The notes: a model not told the origin generated them from the sequence alone. 64,000 bases of DNA from Aurantiacibacter xanthus (GCF_003584015.1 NZ_QXFM01000007.1:28388-92387), one strand, 5' to 3'. Shown: positions 35,871-45,255, numbered from the stretch's first letter. Numbers and translations: made by a program.

Positions 35871-36007
35871 TTCCTGCGGCTCTCCTCACGGCGCTTTTCC
35901 GCCGCACGCATGCTGGCAAAGCTCCACCCCGCCAGCGTCAGCGTGCCGACAAGGCAGATCGCATATGCCGCATAGACGAAGTCCATCATGTCGAGCGTTT
36001 CGCGCAT
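35867..36007 (-). CDS. ccmD: Heme exporter subunit CcmD
   Basis: A 46-residue single-span protein. A hydrophobic helix (FVYAAYAICLVGTLTLAGWSF, residues 10-30) is followed by a basic tail (AAEKRREESRRK), as in other CcmD proteins, which help release holo-CcmE from the CcmABC complex. Its ATG shares one base with the ccmC stop (TGATG), and its end overlaps ccmE by 4 bp. Confidence 0.9.
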   Translation of the reverse strand: MRETLDMMDFVYAAYAICLVGTLTLAGWSFASMRAAEKRREESRRK

Positions 36008-36756
36008 CAGGCGTCTCCTCGGGCGGTTTGCGCCAGTTCGGCCTTCTGCGCCTTGCGCCGCAGCCGTGCTTCGGCCTGCGCATCGGCCAGAATCGCCCGC
36101 ATCCGCGCGAAGACCACGCCGCCGAACAGCAGCGAGAAGCCCAGCACGCTGGCGAGCAGCGGGTAAAGATAGACCGGGTCGATGGCCGAATTGCCCATCG
36201 TGATCGAGGCCGGCTGATGCAGCGAGTTCCACCACACCACGGAACGGTTGATGATCGGCACGTTGATCGCACCGACCAGCCCGAAAATCGCCGCGATCCG
36301 GCTCGACGAGCCTTCGCGGGCCAGCGCATTGGTCAGCGCGATATAGCCGAGATAGAGGAACAGCAGCACCAGCATCGAGGTCAGCCGTCCGTCCCACACC
36401 CACCAGGTGCCCCAGGTCGGGCGGCCCCAGATCGAGCCGGTGACGAGGCACAGAAAGGCGAACACCGCCCCCGGCACCGCCACCGCCCGCGCCGAGATCG
36501 CCGCGAGCGGGTGCCGCCAGACCAGCTCGACGAGGCTGGCAATGGCAATCGCCGTCCACCCGCCCATGCCGAGCCAGGCGGCGGGCAGATGGATGAACAG
36601 GATTTTCACCGAATCGCCCATCAGCCGGTCGGGCGGAGCCGAGGTCCAGCCCCAGACCAGCGCCGCCGCAGTCACCAACAGCCCGCCCACCAGCAAAGGC
36701 ATGGTGAACCAGCGGGCGATTTTCAGGAATCGGGCGGGGTTGGCGTAGCCGTGCAT
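36007..36756 (-). CDS. ccmC: Heme exporter permease CcmC
   Basis: A 249-residue membrane protein with six helices that delivers heme to CcmE. The tryptophan motif is WGRPTWGTWWVWDGRLTS. First gene of the ccmC-D-E-F-G-H-I run. The ATPase CcmA and permease CcmB are not in this window. Confidence 0.95.
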   Translation of the reverse strand: MHGYANPARFLKIARWFTMPLLVGGLLVTAAALVWGWTSAPPDRLMGDSVKILFIHLPAAWLGMGGWTAIAIASLVELVWRHPLAAISARAVAVPGAVFAFLCLVTGSIWGRPTWGTWWVWDGRLTSMLVLLFLYLGYIALTNALAREGSSSRIAAIFGLVGAINVPIINRSVVWWNSLHQPASITMGNSAIDPVYLYPLLASVLGFSLLFGGVVFARMRAILADAQAEARLRRKAQKAELAQTARGDA

Positions 36757-36842
36757 CTCTCGGACAAAGTCAACTTCTTGGCCGCATCACGCGGACCGCC
36801 CCTTTGGCATTAGTGCGCCCGCAGGGCAAGCTTATCCGGGGG

Positions 36843-37925
36843 CTATTCGCCGCGCCCAATCGCCTGTCGCGCCATGCGGTCGGCCACTTCATGCGCGCCG
36901 GTGCCCGAACGCTCGCTCTCGTCCCAGATCGCGGCGAGCGTGGTGCCGATGCCCTCGATCCGCTCGATCACGGTGCTGACCGAGCAGGTCTCACCAGCGC
37001 GGCGGGCGAGGTATTCGAGGCCGACATTGATGATGCCGCCCGCATTGATCACATAGTCGGGCGCGTAGAGAATGCCGCGTTCGCGCAGCATCCCGCCGTG
37101 CTCGGCGCGGGCCAGCTGGTTGTTCGCCCCGCCCGCCACGATTGCGCAATCGAGCTGCGGAATGCTCGCATCGTCGAGAATTGCGCCCAGCGCATTGGGG
37201 CTGAACACGTCGCAGGGGACCTGCATGATCTGATCGGTGGGCACGCAGTTGCCGCCCAGTTCCGCCGCCAGCGCTTCGGCCTTGGCCTGATCGATATCGG
37301 CGAGCGTCACCCGCGCGCCCTCGCCCGCCAGCATCCGCACCACCCGGCCGCCGACCGAACCACAGCCCTGCACCGCAACGTGGACGCCGTCCATGTCCGC
37401 ACGGCCAAGCCGATAGGCCACCGCGGCCTTGATGCCGAGGAAGATGCCACGCGCCGTGTAGGGGCCGGGATCGCCGCCCGCCTGGCCCTCGGCCACCGGC
37501 AGCCCGCAGACATGCTCGGTGCGCTGATGGATCGCCTCCATGTCGGCCACGCTGGCGCCGACATCCTCGGCGGTGACATAGGCCCCCGCGAGCGCCTCGA
37601 CCGCATCGCCGAACGCGGCGAGCATCCCTGGCGTCTTGCTGCGCTGTTCATCGAGCAGCACCACGGCTTTGCCGCCACCCAAGGGCAGACCTGCCAGCGC
37701 ATTCTTGTAGCTCATCCCGCGCGACAGGCGCAGTGCGTCACGCACGGCGGCCAGCGGCTGCGGATAGTGCCAGAAGCGCGTGCCGCCGGCACCGGGCCCG
37801 AGGTGAGTCGAATGCAGCGCGATGATCGCGGTGAGCCCCGAGGCACGGTCATGGATGACCTCAACGCGCTCGTGCTCGTCGAAATCGGGCATGGTCCAGA
37901 TGGCAGCAGAGCCGGGCGCAGTCAT
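36843..37925 (-). CDS. Glu/Leu/Phe/Val dehydrogenase (leucine dehydrogenase-like)
   Basis: A 360-residue NAD-dependent amino-acid dehydrogenase. The catalytic lysine lies in MSYKNALAGLPLGGGKAVV, and the Rossmann motif is VQGCGSVGGRVV. The length and HLGPGAGGTR motif favour the leucine/phenylalanine/valine branch over glutamate dehydrogenase. Substrate specificity is unresolved. The ATG at 37925 is chosen because the longer frame runs back through tRNA-His. Confidence 0.9.
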   Translation of the reverse strand: MTAPGSAAIWTMPDFDEHERVEVIHDRASGLTAIIALHSTHLGPGAGGTRFWHYPQPLAAVRDALRLSRGMSYKNALAGLPLGGGKAVVLLDEQRSKTPGMLAAFGDAVEALAGAYVTAEDVGASVADMEAIHQRTEHVCGLPVAEGQAGGDPGPYTARGIFLGIKAAVAYRLGRADMDGVHVAVQGCGSVGGRVVRMLAGEGARVTLADIDQAKAEALAAELGGNCVPTDQIMQVPCDVFSPNALGAILDDASIPQLDCAIVAGGANNQLARAEHGGMLRERGILYAPDYVINAGGIINVGLEYLARRAGETCSVSTVIERIEGIGTTLAAIWDESERSGTGAHEVADRMARQAIGRGE

Positions 37926-37968
37926 GTCAGGAATCCCCAGTGCAAGAGCCTGCAATGCTGGGAGAAAA

Positions 37969-38046
37969 TGGGGCGATCGAGGGGTCTCGAACCCCCGACC
38001 TCCGGTACCACAAACCGGCGCTCTAACCAACTGAGCTACGATCGCC
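37969..38046 (-). tRNA. tRNA-His (GTG)
   Basis: A cloverleaf with anticodon GTG (loop TTGTGGT) between CCGG stems, acceptor GCGATCG/CGATCGC, encoded CCA and discriminator C73. An extra 5' G (position -1, base 38046) is encoded and can pair with C73, giving 78 nt. This is the classical tRNA-His identity element. Confidence 0.95.
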
Positions 38047-38149
38047 ACATGCCAGCCAGGCATTGATCAATGCACGGGCTGTTACGTCCCCGTGCCGGCC
38101 GGTCAAGCGGCTTTAAGCACGGGCGAGCGCCTCTTGCACACACTCCCCG

Positions 38150-38175
38150 TTTTGCAAAGCGAAAATTGCGCAAAA
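38150..38175. promoter_or_regulatory. Inverted repeat upstream of the 2OG-oxygenase operon
   Basis: TTTTGC at 38150-38155 and GCAAAA at 38170-38175, about 55 bp before the oxygenase ATG, with an inner GCG/CGC core. It could be an operator or a weak hairpin; no factor is recognised. Confidence 0.25.
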
Positions 38176-38231
38176 GGTGCGACTATTGTTCATGCTTGAA
38201 CCGGGCCGCGCGTGGACTATCACCCGCAGGC

Positions 38232-38870
38232 ATGACTCAACCCGGCGCCACCAGCCCCGAAACCCTGCTCGAATCCCCCGGCATGATGCGCGTGCCCAAC
38301 CCACGGCTGGAGCTGTTTCAGCTGCCCGGATTTCTCCCGCCCGCGCTGTGCGAGGAACTGATCGCCCTGATCGAGCGCGACCGCCGCCCCTCCACCATCG
38401 CCGACCCCAACGGTGACGACTACTTCCGCACCAGCGAAACCTGCGACCTCTCGCCTGACGAACCCGCCGTGGTGGACCTCGAACAGCGCCTGCATGCACT
38501 CAACCGCATCGACCCGGCACACGGCGAGCCGGTGCAGGGCCAGCGCTATGACGTGGGGCAGGAGTTCAAGCCGCACACCGACTATTTCGAGCCCGACGGC
38601 GAGGACTTTCACAAGTATTGCAACGTGGCGGGCAACCGCACCTGGACCTTCATGATCTACCTCAACCCGGTCGAGGCCGGAGGTGCGACCCGGTTCAAGG
38701 TGATCGACAAGACCTTCAAGCCCGAGACCGGCCGCCTGCTGTGCTGGAGCAACCGCCGCGAGGATGGCCGCCCCAACCCGGTCACGCTCCACCACGGGAT
38801 GAAGGTGCGCAAAGGCGTCAAATACGTGATCACCAAGTGGTATCGCGAAAGGCCGTGGGGATGGAGCTAA
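38232..38870 (+). CDS. 2-oxoglutarate/Fe(II) oxygenase, prolyl 4-hydroxylase-like
   Basis: A 212-residue non-heme iron oxygenase. The HxD pair is H115/D117 in FKPHTDYFEP, and the distal histidine is in LHHGMKV (about 188), with K194 a possible oxoglutarate anchor. Prolyl 4-hydroxylase alpha-subunit-like bacterial enzymes have this size; the protein substrate is unknown. Start at 38232. Its stop shares one base with the next start (TAATG), so the following gene is co-translated. Confidence 0.9.
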   Translation: MTQPGATSPETLLESPGMMRVPNPRLELFQLPGFLPPALCEELIALIERDRRPSTIADPNGDDYFRTSETCDLSPDEPAVVDLEQRLHALNRIDPAHGEPVQGQRYDVGQEFKPHTDYFEPDGEDFHKYCNVAGNRTWTFMIYLNPVEAGGATRFKVIDKTFKPETGRLLCWSNRREDGRPNPVTLHHGMKVRKGVKYVITKWYRERPWGWS

Positions 38871-39178
38871 TGAGCGGAGCCGTCTTTATCTACCGCTGGC
38901 GCGTTGCCGCCGAGCACGAAGCGGCCTTTCTCGACCGCTGGCGCGAGGCAACCCGCGATCTGGGTACGCGCGGAGGTCTCGGCTCGCTGATTGGCAAGAA
39001 CGCGGAGGGTGACCTTGTCGCCATCGCACTGTGGCCCGACGCGCAGAGCCGCGAGGCCGCCTTTGCCACCGGCGGCAAGGCCGAGCCCTGGCCGCCGTCC
39101 GAACGGCTCGTGACGGAGCAGCTCGATCCGTTATGCGACATGTGGAATCTCGAAGCCTGGAAGGACCTGCACCGATGA
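38870..39178 (+). CDS. ABM-like dimeric alpha/beta barrel protein
   Basis: A 102-residue soluble protein. The opening SGAVFIYRWRVAAEHEAAFLDRWREATRDL followed by GSLIGKNAEGDLVAIALWPD reads as the beta-alpha-beta half of an antibiotic-biosynthesis-monooxygenase-type ferredoxin barrel. The activity is unknown. It overlaps both neighbours, TAATG before and ATGA after, in a three-gene operon with the oxygenase and the GFA gene. Confidence 0.7.
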   Translation: MSGAVFIYRWRVAAEHEAAFLDRWREATRDLGTRGGLGSLIGKNAEGDLVAIALWPDAQSREAAFATGGKAEPWPPSERLVTEQLDPLCDMWNLEAWKDLHR

Positions 39179-39633
39179 CATCCTATCGCCGACAAGGCTC
39201 CTGCCATTGCGGGGCCGTCCGCTTCACCGTGGAGTTTCCCGACGAGACGTTGCCCGCCTCGCGCTGCAACTGCACCATGTGTGCGATGAAGGGCGCGGTG
39301 ATGTCCTATGTACCGCTCGAAGCAGTGACGATCACCCAGGGTGCGGACAGGCTCGCCTGCTACAGCTTCAACACCGGGGTGGCGAAACACCACTTCTGCC
39401 CGACCTGCGGCATCCACCTGTTCCATCAGGCCCGCTCGGACCCGGACAAGTACGCGATCAATGTCGCGACGCTGGAAAACGTCAGCCCCTATGAGGACTT
39501 TCCGCTGGTGCCGATCGCCAATGGTCAGCGCCATTCGAAGGACAACAACGGCGAGCGCCTGATGGCGGGGCTGCTGCGCTTCGAACCCTCGTCCGACGGC
39601 GACTGGGGCACGCTCAACAATCTCAAGGTGTGA
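39175..39633 (+). CDS. GFA family (DUF636) zinc protein
   Basis: A 152-residue protein of the glutathione-dependent formaldehyde-activating family. Zinc-binding cysteines: GSCHCGAVRF, CNCTMC and FCPTCGIHLF. The reaction is likely with S-hydroxymethyl glutathione or another thiol adduct, but most members are uncharacterised. It overlaps the ABM-like gene by 4 bp and is followed by a strong terminator. Confidence 0.9.
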   Translation: MTSYRRQGSCHCGAVRFTVEFPDETLPASRCNCTMCAMKGAVMSYVPLEAVTITQGADRLACYSFNTGVAKHHFCPTCGIHLFHQARSDPDKYAINVATLENVSPYEDFPLVPIANGQRHSKDNNGERLMAGLLRFEPSSDGDWGTLNNLKV

Positions 39634-39641
39634 TCGCCAAC

Positions 39642-39675
39642 GAAAAAGGGCGGCCCCGAGAGGCCGCCCTTTTCG
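39642..39675. terminator. Bidirectional terminator, GFA gene / rpmE
   Basis: A 12-bp perfect stem (39644-39655 with 39662-39673), loop of 6, flanked by AAAAA on one side and TTTT on the other. It can end both the plus-strand oxygenase operon and the minus-strand rpmE. Confidence 0.9.
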
Positions 39676-39703
39676 AATAGACGCCAGTGCTGGCGCGGCT
39701 CGC

Positions 39704-39931
39704 TTACTTCTTCTTGAGCGAGAGGCCGCCGAAACGCTGGTTGAACTTCGCCACGCGGCCACCGTCCTGAATACGCTGCGGACCGCCGGTCCAGGCCGGG
39801 TGGCTGGTCGGGTCGATTTCGAGGTTCATGGTGTCGCCTTCCTTGCCCCAGGTCGACTTGGTCTGGAACTCGGTCCCATCGGTCATCTTGACCGTGATGG
39901 TGTGGTAATCGGGATGAATATCGGCCTTCAT
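39704..39931 (-). CDS. rpmE: 50S ribosomal protein L31
   Basis: A 75-residue L31. It begins [20 protein letters not shown] and has no CxxC motif, so it is the zinc-free type. The C-terminus ([13 protein letters not shown]) is standard. It stands alone; convergent with the GFA gene and separated by the terminator. Confidence 0.97.
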   Translation of the reverse strand: MKADIHPDYHTITVKMTDGTEFQTKSTWGKEGDTMNLEIDPTSHPAWTGGPQRIQDGGRVAKFNQRFGGLSLKKK

Positions 39932-40105
39932 GGCATTGGTCCTTCGTAGCCTCGAAGCGGTTCCGACCGCCTCAGCTGTAAATGGGAAGGCGCGCCCCTA
40001 ACGCCACCTGTCCCGAAAAGCAACTCAAAACGGCCCAAAGGGCCGCAAGGGCGACCGCCCGCCCGCACCGGCCCCGTAACGAAGTGGAGGGAACAGCCGG
40101 GAGGA

Positions 40106-40127
40106 CGTCGGCCCGGATGGGCCGACG
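40106..40127. terminator. Hairpin downstream of fabZ
   Basis: A perfect 9-bp stem, CGTCGGCCC (40106-40114) with GGGCCGACG (40119-40127), loop GGAT, lying 10 bp past the fabZ stop. No T-run follows on the minus strand, so a canonical intrinsic terminator is doubtful. Confidence 0.45.
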
Positions 40128-40136
40128 AAAAGCAAA

Positions 40137-40583
40137 CTACGCCGGATCGGCGATCATCGCGGTGAACTGCACCTCGCAGGTGGTCTTGCCCTCAACGCTG
40201 GCCTTGCCGGCAAACTTGCACACCTTGCTGCGCTGCTGGACGAAGCTCGCCTCCAGCTCAAGCAGGCAACCCGGCGTGACGGGAGCGCGAAACTTCGCGC
40301 CCTCGATCGCCATGAAAAACACCAGCTTGCCGCTGCCCGCCAGCTCCAGCGTCTCCACAGCGAGGATGCCGGCGGCCTGCGCCAGCGCCTCGATCTGGAG
40401 CACGCCGGGCATGATCGGTGCGCCGGGAAAGTGGCCCTGAAAGAACCCCTCGTTGAAGGTCACGCCCTTCACCGCCCGGATGGACTCGCCCTTGTTAAGC
40501 TCGACCACCCGGTCGACCAGCAGCATCGGATACCGATGCGGCAGGGCGCTGAGGATCTTCGGGATGTCGTAGATGTCGCTCAT
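40137..40583 (-). CDS. fabZ: 3-hydroxyacyl-ACP dehydratase FabZ
   Basis: A 148-residue hot-dog-fold dehydratase of fatty acid synthesis. The catalytic histidine region is [26 protein letters not shown], with [14 protein letters not shown] upstream. Last gene of the rseP-bamA-skp-fabZ run, the usual arrangement without lpxD between. Confidence 0.97.
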   Translation of the reverse strand: MSDIYDIPKILSALPHRYPMLLVDRVVELNKGESIRAVKGVTFNEGFFQGHFPGAPIMPGVLQIEALAQAAGILAVETLELAGSGKLVFFMAIEGAKFRAPVTPGCLLELEASFVQQRSKVCKFAGKASVEGKTTCEVQFTAMIADPA

Positions 40584-40607
40584 GCGCCCTGCCCCGTCGT
40601 GCCTGTC

Positions 40608-41267
40608 TTAGCGGCCCGAGGTCGCGGGCTGGCCCTGCGCAGCCGGGGCAGCCTGTTGCTGCTGCTGACGCATTTCGCGCGGCACCCAGCCCTCGGGCGG
40701 AGTGACCTGTACGCTCGGCAGAGCGGTGTTGAGCTGGTTCAGCACCGCCTCGTTGAGGTTGTGCGAGTTATCGGCCCACAGCACGGTGTCCGGGCTGAGC
40801 ACCAGCGTCACGCCAGCGGCCTGAGCGGCGGCCTGAACGGCGGCGCCGAGACGCTCCTCGATCTGCTCGTTCACATAGGCTTCCGAACGCGAGATCGGAG
40901 CGAGGATCTGGTTCAGTTCGGCCTGGCCGTTCTGCTGCAGCTGCTGGATCTGCTGCGCCTGCTGCTGCAGGGCGGCCTGATCGGGGTTGGCTGCCTGACG
41001 CGCGGTCTGGAACGCGGTCATCAGGGGATCGATCTGTGCCTGCAGCGCGGCGCGGCGCGTTTCGGCCTGCTGCAACTGCGCGGCATAGGTCGTCTGCTGG
41101 GCGGTCTGCGCGCCCTGATAAGCGGTCGAGTTGGCGATCACCGCCGGAAGGTTGACGATCGCCACCTTCTGCGCCGCCTGCGCCATGGCCGGAGCCGCGG
41201 CGAAAGGAGCGGTAAGCGAAGCAATGGCGAGTCCGGCAGCAAGCGCGGCTTTGGTCATGATTTTCAT
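40608..41267 (-). CDS. skp: Periplasmic chaperone Skp/OmpH family
   Basis: A 219-residue periplasmic protein. A signal peptide (to AMA-QAA), then KVAIVNLPAVIANSTAYQGAQ and a glutamine/alanine-rich coiled coil (about 60-150) fit OmpH/Skp, which escorts outer-membrane proteins to BamA. The tail is Gln/Pro/Ala-rich and longer than in enterobacteria. The start shares one base with the bamA stop (TGATG). Confidence 0.88.
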   Translation of the reverse strand: MKIMTKAALAAGLAIASLTAPFAAAPAMAQAAQKVAIVNLPAVIANSTAYQGAQTAQQTTYAAQLQQAETRRAALQAQIDPLMTAFQTARQAANPDQAALQQQAQQIQQLQQNGQAELNQILAPISRSEAYVNEQIEERLGAAVQAAAQAAGVTLVLSPDTVLWADNSHNLNEAVLNQLNTALPSVQVTPPEGWVPREMRQQQQQAAPAAQGQPATSGR

Positions 41268-43972
41268 CAGAATCGGGTCCCTACGTTAAACGATAGTGTC
41301 TTGGTCTGATCGCCCCGCTCCTTCGAAAGAGCATAGGCAAGATCGATCCGGAATGGACCGAAAGGCGAATTCCAGTTCACGCCGATACCGGCAGTGATAC
41401 GCGGCTTCCAGGTGTTGCCGACAAACTCCTCGGTGAAGAACCGGCCCAGCGTGGTGAACGCCTGCGGGTTGGTTGCACCGGTCGGCGAAGTCGGGCTGGT
41501 GACCAGTTCCACCTTCTGGTTGCCCTGATCGTCGAGCACCGGCGCACCGCTGCCATCGACCACGAGCTGCGTGTAAAGCAGGTCACCCGCATTATTGCGC
41601 TGTGCAATCAGGATCGGATCCTCGGGCGTGTTCTGGTTGAGCACCGGTGTATCGACACCGAACACCGAGCCGATGTCGACGAAGATCGAGGGCCGCAAGC
41701 CAAGCTCGCGCGCACCAGAGCCGAGCGGGATCTCGATTTCGGCGCGGGCCAGATAATAGGCCCGTCCGCCCAGCGCATCGTCCTGGTTGCGGTCGTTGTA
41801 GAGGTCGTTGAGGACGTAGTTGCCCTCCGTGTCCTGGGTGTAGAAGCGGCGCACCACGCGCGGGCCGACACCGCGGATGTCAAACCCGCGGATTTGCGAT
41901 TCGCCAAGGAAGAAGCGGTCGGTCAGCAGGACGTCGCTCTGCCCCGGCTCGCGGCTGCCCCAGCCCATGATGTAGCCGCCTTCGACGCGCAGCGAACCGA
42001 TGAAGCCGCTGCCCAGCGGGACGAACTGCGCCGCATCGGCGCGTGCCCGCAGATAGCGCGTGCTGCCGCCGAGGCCCGCCAGATCGAGCCCGACCGTCGC
42101 CGAACGCCCGCGGGTCGGACGCAGACGCGAGTCGAGCGAGTTGTAGCTGAGCGAAAGGCCGAGGATCGACTGGGTCCGGGTGCCCAGCGCCTCGCACAGA
42201 TAGCGGCCCGAAAGCACCGGTTCGCAGGTAGACACGCCGTCACCGTCGAAGTCGGCGAAATAGCGGGTCGGATCGACGGTGATATCCTGAAAGTTCAGGG
42301 TGTAGCTCGCCAGCGCGCTCAGATATTCCGACAGCGGAATACCGACGCGCGTCCGCACACCGGTGGTCGACTGCTCGTAGGTCGCGGTCTGGCTCGAATA
42401 GTAGCGGTTGTTCACTTCCTGCCGGTAGATCTCGAAACCGGCGGCGATATCGCGGTCGAACAGATGCGGTTCGGTGAAGCTGATGTTGCCCGACTTCTGA
42501 TAGCGCGAATAGTTCACGCCCAGCCCGATCGACTGGCCACGGCCGCGGAAGTTGTTCTGCCGGATCGAGCCCGAGAAGATGAAGCTCTCGAGACTGGAGA
42601 AACCGGCCGACAGCGACAGTTCGCCGGTCGGCTTTTCCTGCACGTTGGCGACCAGACGGATGCGATCGGCGGTCGCGCCCTCGACCTGATCGATCTCGAA
42701 GTTTTCCTGGAAATATCCCAGCGACTTGATGCGTGCGTTCGAGCGGTTGACCTGCAGCGAGCTGAAGGCATCGCCCTCCGCGATACGGAACTCGCGGCGG
42801 ATCACCTTGTCCTGCGTCAGCGTGTTGCCGTTGATCTCGACCGCCTCGATGTAGGTCCGGTCGGAATCGGCCACGGTGAAGGTGACGTCCATCGTGCGCG
42901 TTTCGCGGTTGAGCCGGATATCGGGCCGCACGTTGGCAAAGGCATAGCCGAAGGCACCGGCGGTCTCGGTCAGCCCTTCGACGGTGTTGTCGACCAGCTC
43001 GGCATTGTACCAGTCGCCGCTCTTCATGGTCAGCGACGAGGTCAGCGCCTCCGAGCTGAAATCGCGCAGCTGGCTGACCACATTGACGTCGCCGAACTTG
43101 TAGCGCTCGCCCTCTTCCACCACGTAGGTGATAATGAAGTCGCGCTTGTCGGGCGTCAGTTCGGCCACCGCCGAAACGACGCGAAAATCGGGATAGCCCT
43201 CGGTCAGGTAGAACTGGCGCAGCTTCTGCTGGTCGAATGCCAGACGATCCGGGTCGTAGCTGGTGTTCGAGCTGAAGATCTTGAGGAAGCCGGACTGCTT
43301 GGTGACCATCTCACCGCGCAGCTTGCTGTCGGAAAACACCTCGTTGCCGATGATGTTGATCTGGCGGACCTTCGACTTCGGCCCCTCGGTGATCTCGAAG
43401 ATGACATCGACGCGGTTCTGGTCGAGCATCACCATCTGCGGCTCGACGCTGGCGGCGAAGCGGCCCTGCCGCTTGTACAGCTCGATAATGCGGGCGACGT
43501 CGGCGCGAACCTTCGAGCGGGTGAAGATCTGGCGCGGCGCGAGGTTGATCTCGGGATAGATCTTGTCGTTCTTGAGGCGCTTGTTGCCCTCAAGCACGAT
43601 GCGGTTGATCACCGGGTTTTCCTGCACCGTGATGACCACGTTGCCGTTGTTGTTGGCAATCTGGTAATCGGAGAACAGCTCGGTCGCCGCGAGATCGAGC
43701 AGCGCCTGGTCAGCCGCGGCGGCGGTGTACACCTCGCCCACGCGCAGTTTCACATAGCTGACGATCGTTGCCGGTTCGAGCCGCTGCGCCCCCGCGACCG
43801 CGATGGAGCGGATCACGTCGCCTTGCGGCTGGCCTGGCGTGGTTTCCTCGGGGGCGCTTTCCGCTTCGGGATCCTGCGCCAGCGCAACGCTGGGCAAGCC
43901 TGCCAGCATCGTGCAACCCAGCAGGGTCGCAGCAAAAAATTTGGCACAAGGCGTCGCTGTCTTCGAACCCAT
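41267..43972 (-). CDS. bamA: Outer-membrane assembly factor BamA
   Basis: A 901-residue Omp85 protein that inserts beta-barrels into the outer membrane. A signal peptide, five POTRA repeats (about 50-440, starting IRSIAVAGAQRLEPATI) and the 16-strand barrel ending in phenylalanine (LSFNVGTRF) are seen. The lid-lock loop motif is QIRGFDIRGVGPR. One extracellular loop near 790-850 is long and Gly/Thr/Asn-rich. Start at 43972 gives the cleaner signal peptide; 44029 is possible. Confidence 0.96.
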   Translation of the reverse strand: MGSKTATPCAKFFAATLLGCTMLAGLPSVALAQDPEAESAPEETTPGQPQGDVIRSIAVAGAQRLEPATIVSYVKLRVGEVYTAAAADQALLDLAATELFSDYQIANNNGNVVITVQENPVINRIVLEGNKRLKNDKIYPEINLAPRQIFTRSKVRADVARIIELYKRQGRFAASVEPQMVMLDQNRVDVIFEITEGPKSKVRQINIIGNEVFSDSKLRGEMVTKQSGFLKIFSSNTSYDPDRLAFDQQKLRQFYLTEGYPDFRVVSAVAELTPDKRDFIITYVVEEGERYKFGDVNVVSQLRDFSSEALTSSLTMKSGDWYNAELVDNTVEGLTETAGAFGYAFANVRPDIRLNRETRTMDVTFTVADSDRTYIEAVEINGNTLTQDKVIRREFRIAEGDAFSSLQVNRSNARIKSLGYFQENFEIDQVEGATADRIRLVANVQEKPTGELSLSAGFSSLESFIFSGSIRQNNFRGRGQSIGLGVNYSRYQKSGNISFTEPHLFDRDIAAGFEIYRQEVNNRYYSSQTATYEQSTTGVRTRVGIPLSEYLSALASYTLNFQDITVDPTRYFADFDGDGVSTCEPVLSGRYLCEALGTRTQSILGLSLSYNSLDSRLRPTRGRSATVGLDLAGLGGSTRYLRARADAAQFVPLGSGFIGSLRVEGGYIMGWGSREPGQSDVLLTDRFFLGESQIRGFDIRGVGPRVVRRFYTQDTEGNYVLNDLYNDRNQDDALGGRAYYLARAEIEIPLGSGARELGLRPSIFVDIGSVFGVDTPVLNQNTPEDPILIAQRNNAGDLLYTQLVVDGSGAPVLDDQGNQKVELVTSPTSPTGATNPQAFTTLGRFFTEEFVGNTWKPRITAGIGVNWNSPFGPFRIDLAYALSKERGDQTKTLSFNVGTRF

Positions 43973-44148
43973 TATCCGTCCACTTGTTTCGGCACCGCAC
44001 GCCCCCGGAGCCAACCTGCCCTTGCCCATATCCAACTGGCGAGCCAAGAAAGGTCGGATAAGGCGCTAAAAGCGCCCTTGCCCGATGCGCCAAACGCAAT
44101 CAAGCAATCCCTCCGTATTGGGAAGTTAGTAGCCGTCCTTATCCCCGC

Positions 44149-45255
44149 CTAGCTACCGAAGATCGGCAGCTTGGCAATGTCCAGTATCGTCACGAACAGC
44201 ATCAGCGCGAGCACGAAGGCCATGCCAGTGCGGAACGCCCATTCCTGACTGCGCGGGCTGGCTGGCTTGCGACGAATTGCCTCTGCCGCATAAAAAGCCA
44301 GATGCCCACCGTCGAGGGTCGGAATTGGCAGCAGGTTAATGAATGCCAAGTTAATCGAGATAAACGCGATCAGCTCCACGAACGGGAGCGGGCCGAGACT
44401 GAGGCGTTCGCCCGAAATCTTGGCGATGGTGAGCGGGCCGCCCAGCTCCTCCACCGAGCGTTCGCCAACGATGATCTGCTTGATACCGGTCACCATCATG
44501 GCCATCAGGTCGACACTGCGCTCAGCCCCGAAGACGAGCGCGCCGATCGGCCCCTCGCGCGCGAATTCCTGCTCGAACGAACCGATGCCGATCCGCCCGA
44601 TGCGCGAGGCATTGCCGAAGCGATCCTTCATCTGGACCTCGGCGATGGTGAGATCGGTGGTCCGTTCTGCCCCGCCACGCTCGTAGGTCAGCTCCACGGT
44701 ACGCCCCGGATAGGGCAGGATCAGTTCCTGCAACTGCTGGAAATTTTCGACCTCAGCCCCATCGACCGCGACGATCCGGTCTTCCAGCTTCAGCCCGGCG
44801 GCCTCGGCGGGCGAGCCCTGCGTGATCGCCTGCACCACCGGCGGAGTGCTCGGCACGCCGAAGCTCATCGCGAACCCGGCGAAGATCAGCACCGCGATCA
44901 GCAGGTTGGTCAGCGGCCCGGCGGCCACGATCAGCGCGCGCTGATAAAGCTTGGCGTGCTGGAACGCGCCCCTCTCGGCAGGCGCATCGGGATCGGGCCT
45001 TGAGGCCGGGTTCATGTCACCCACGAACTGGACATAACCGCCCATCGGGATCGCCGAAATCCGCCAGCGCGTTCCGCGGCTGTCGGTGCGGCCCCACAGT
45101 TCGTTGCCGAAACCGACCGAAAACACCTTGGCCCCGACACCGAACCAGCGCCCCACCAGATAGTGCCCCAGTTCGTGCAGGGTAACGAGCGGGCCGAGCA
45201 TCAGCAGGAAGCCGGCCAGCATCATCCACAAAGGGACCGATTCGAAACTATCAGG
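44149..45255 (-). CDS. rseP: Site-2 protease RseP
   Basis: A 368-residue intramembrane metalloprotease. The zinc motif HELGH is at 28-32 in the first helix, a PDZ domain spans about 110-190 (VQAITQGSPAEAAGLKLEDRIVAVDG), and the third metal ligand is in LLPIPTLDGGHLAFY. It cleaves anti-sigma factors or signal peptides. The TTG start at 45255 overlaps the dxr stop and keeps ten residues before helix 1; the ATG at 45222 would truncate it. Confidence 0.92.
   Translation of the reverse strand, partial: PDSFESVPLWMMLAGFLLMLGPLVTLHELGHYLVGRWFGVGAKVFSVGFGNELWGRTDSRGTRWRISAIPMGGYVQFVGDMNPASRPDPDAPAERGAFQHAKLYQRALIVAAGPLTNLLIAVLIFAGFAMSFGVPSTPPVVQAITQGSPAEAAGLKLEDRIVAVDGAEVENFQQLQELILPYPGRTVELTYERGGAERTTDLTIAEVQMKDRFGNASRIGRIGIGSFEQEFAREGPIGALVFGAERSVDLMAMMVTGIKQIIVGERSVEELGGPLTIAKISGERLSLGPLPFVELIAFISINLAFINLLPIPTLDGGHLAFYAAEAIRRKPASPRSQEWAFRTGMAFVLALMLFVTILDIAKLPIFGS

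Noticed and set aside
37926..38063. N-terminal extension of the leucine-dehydrogenase-like gene
   Set aside because: The extension is tRNA-His read as protein; the family starts near 37925.
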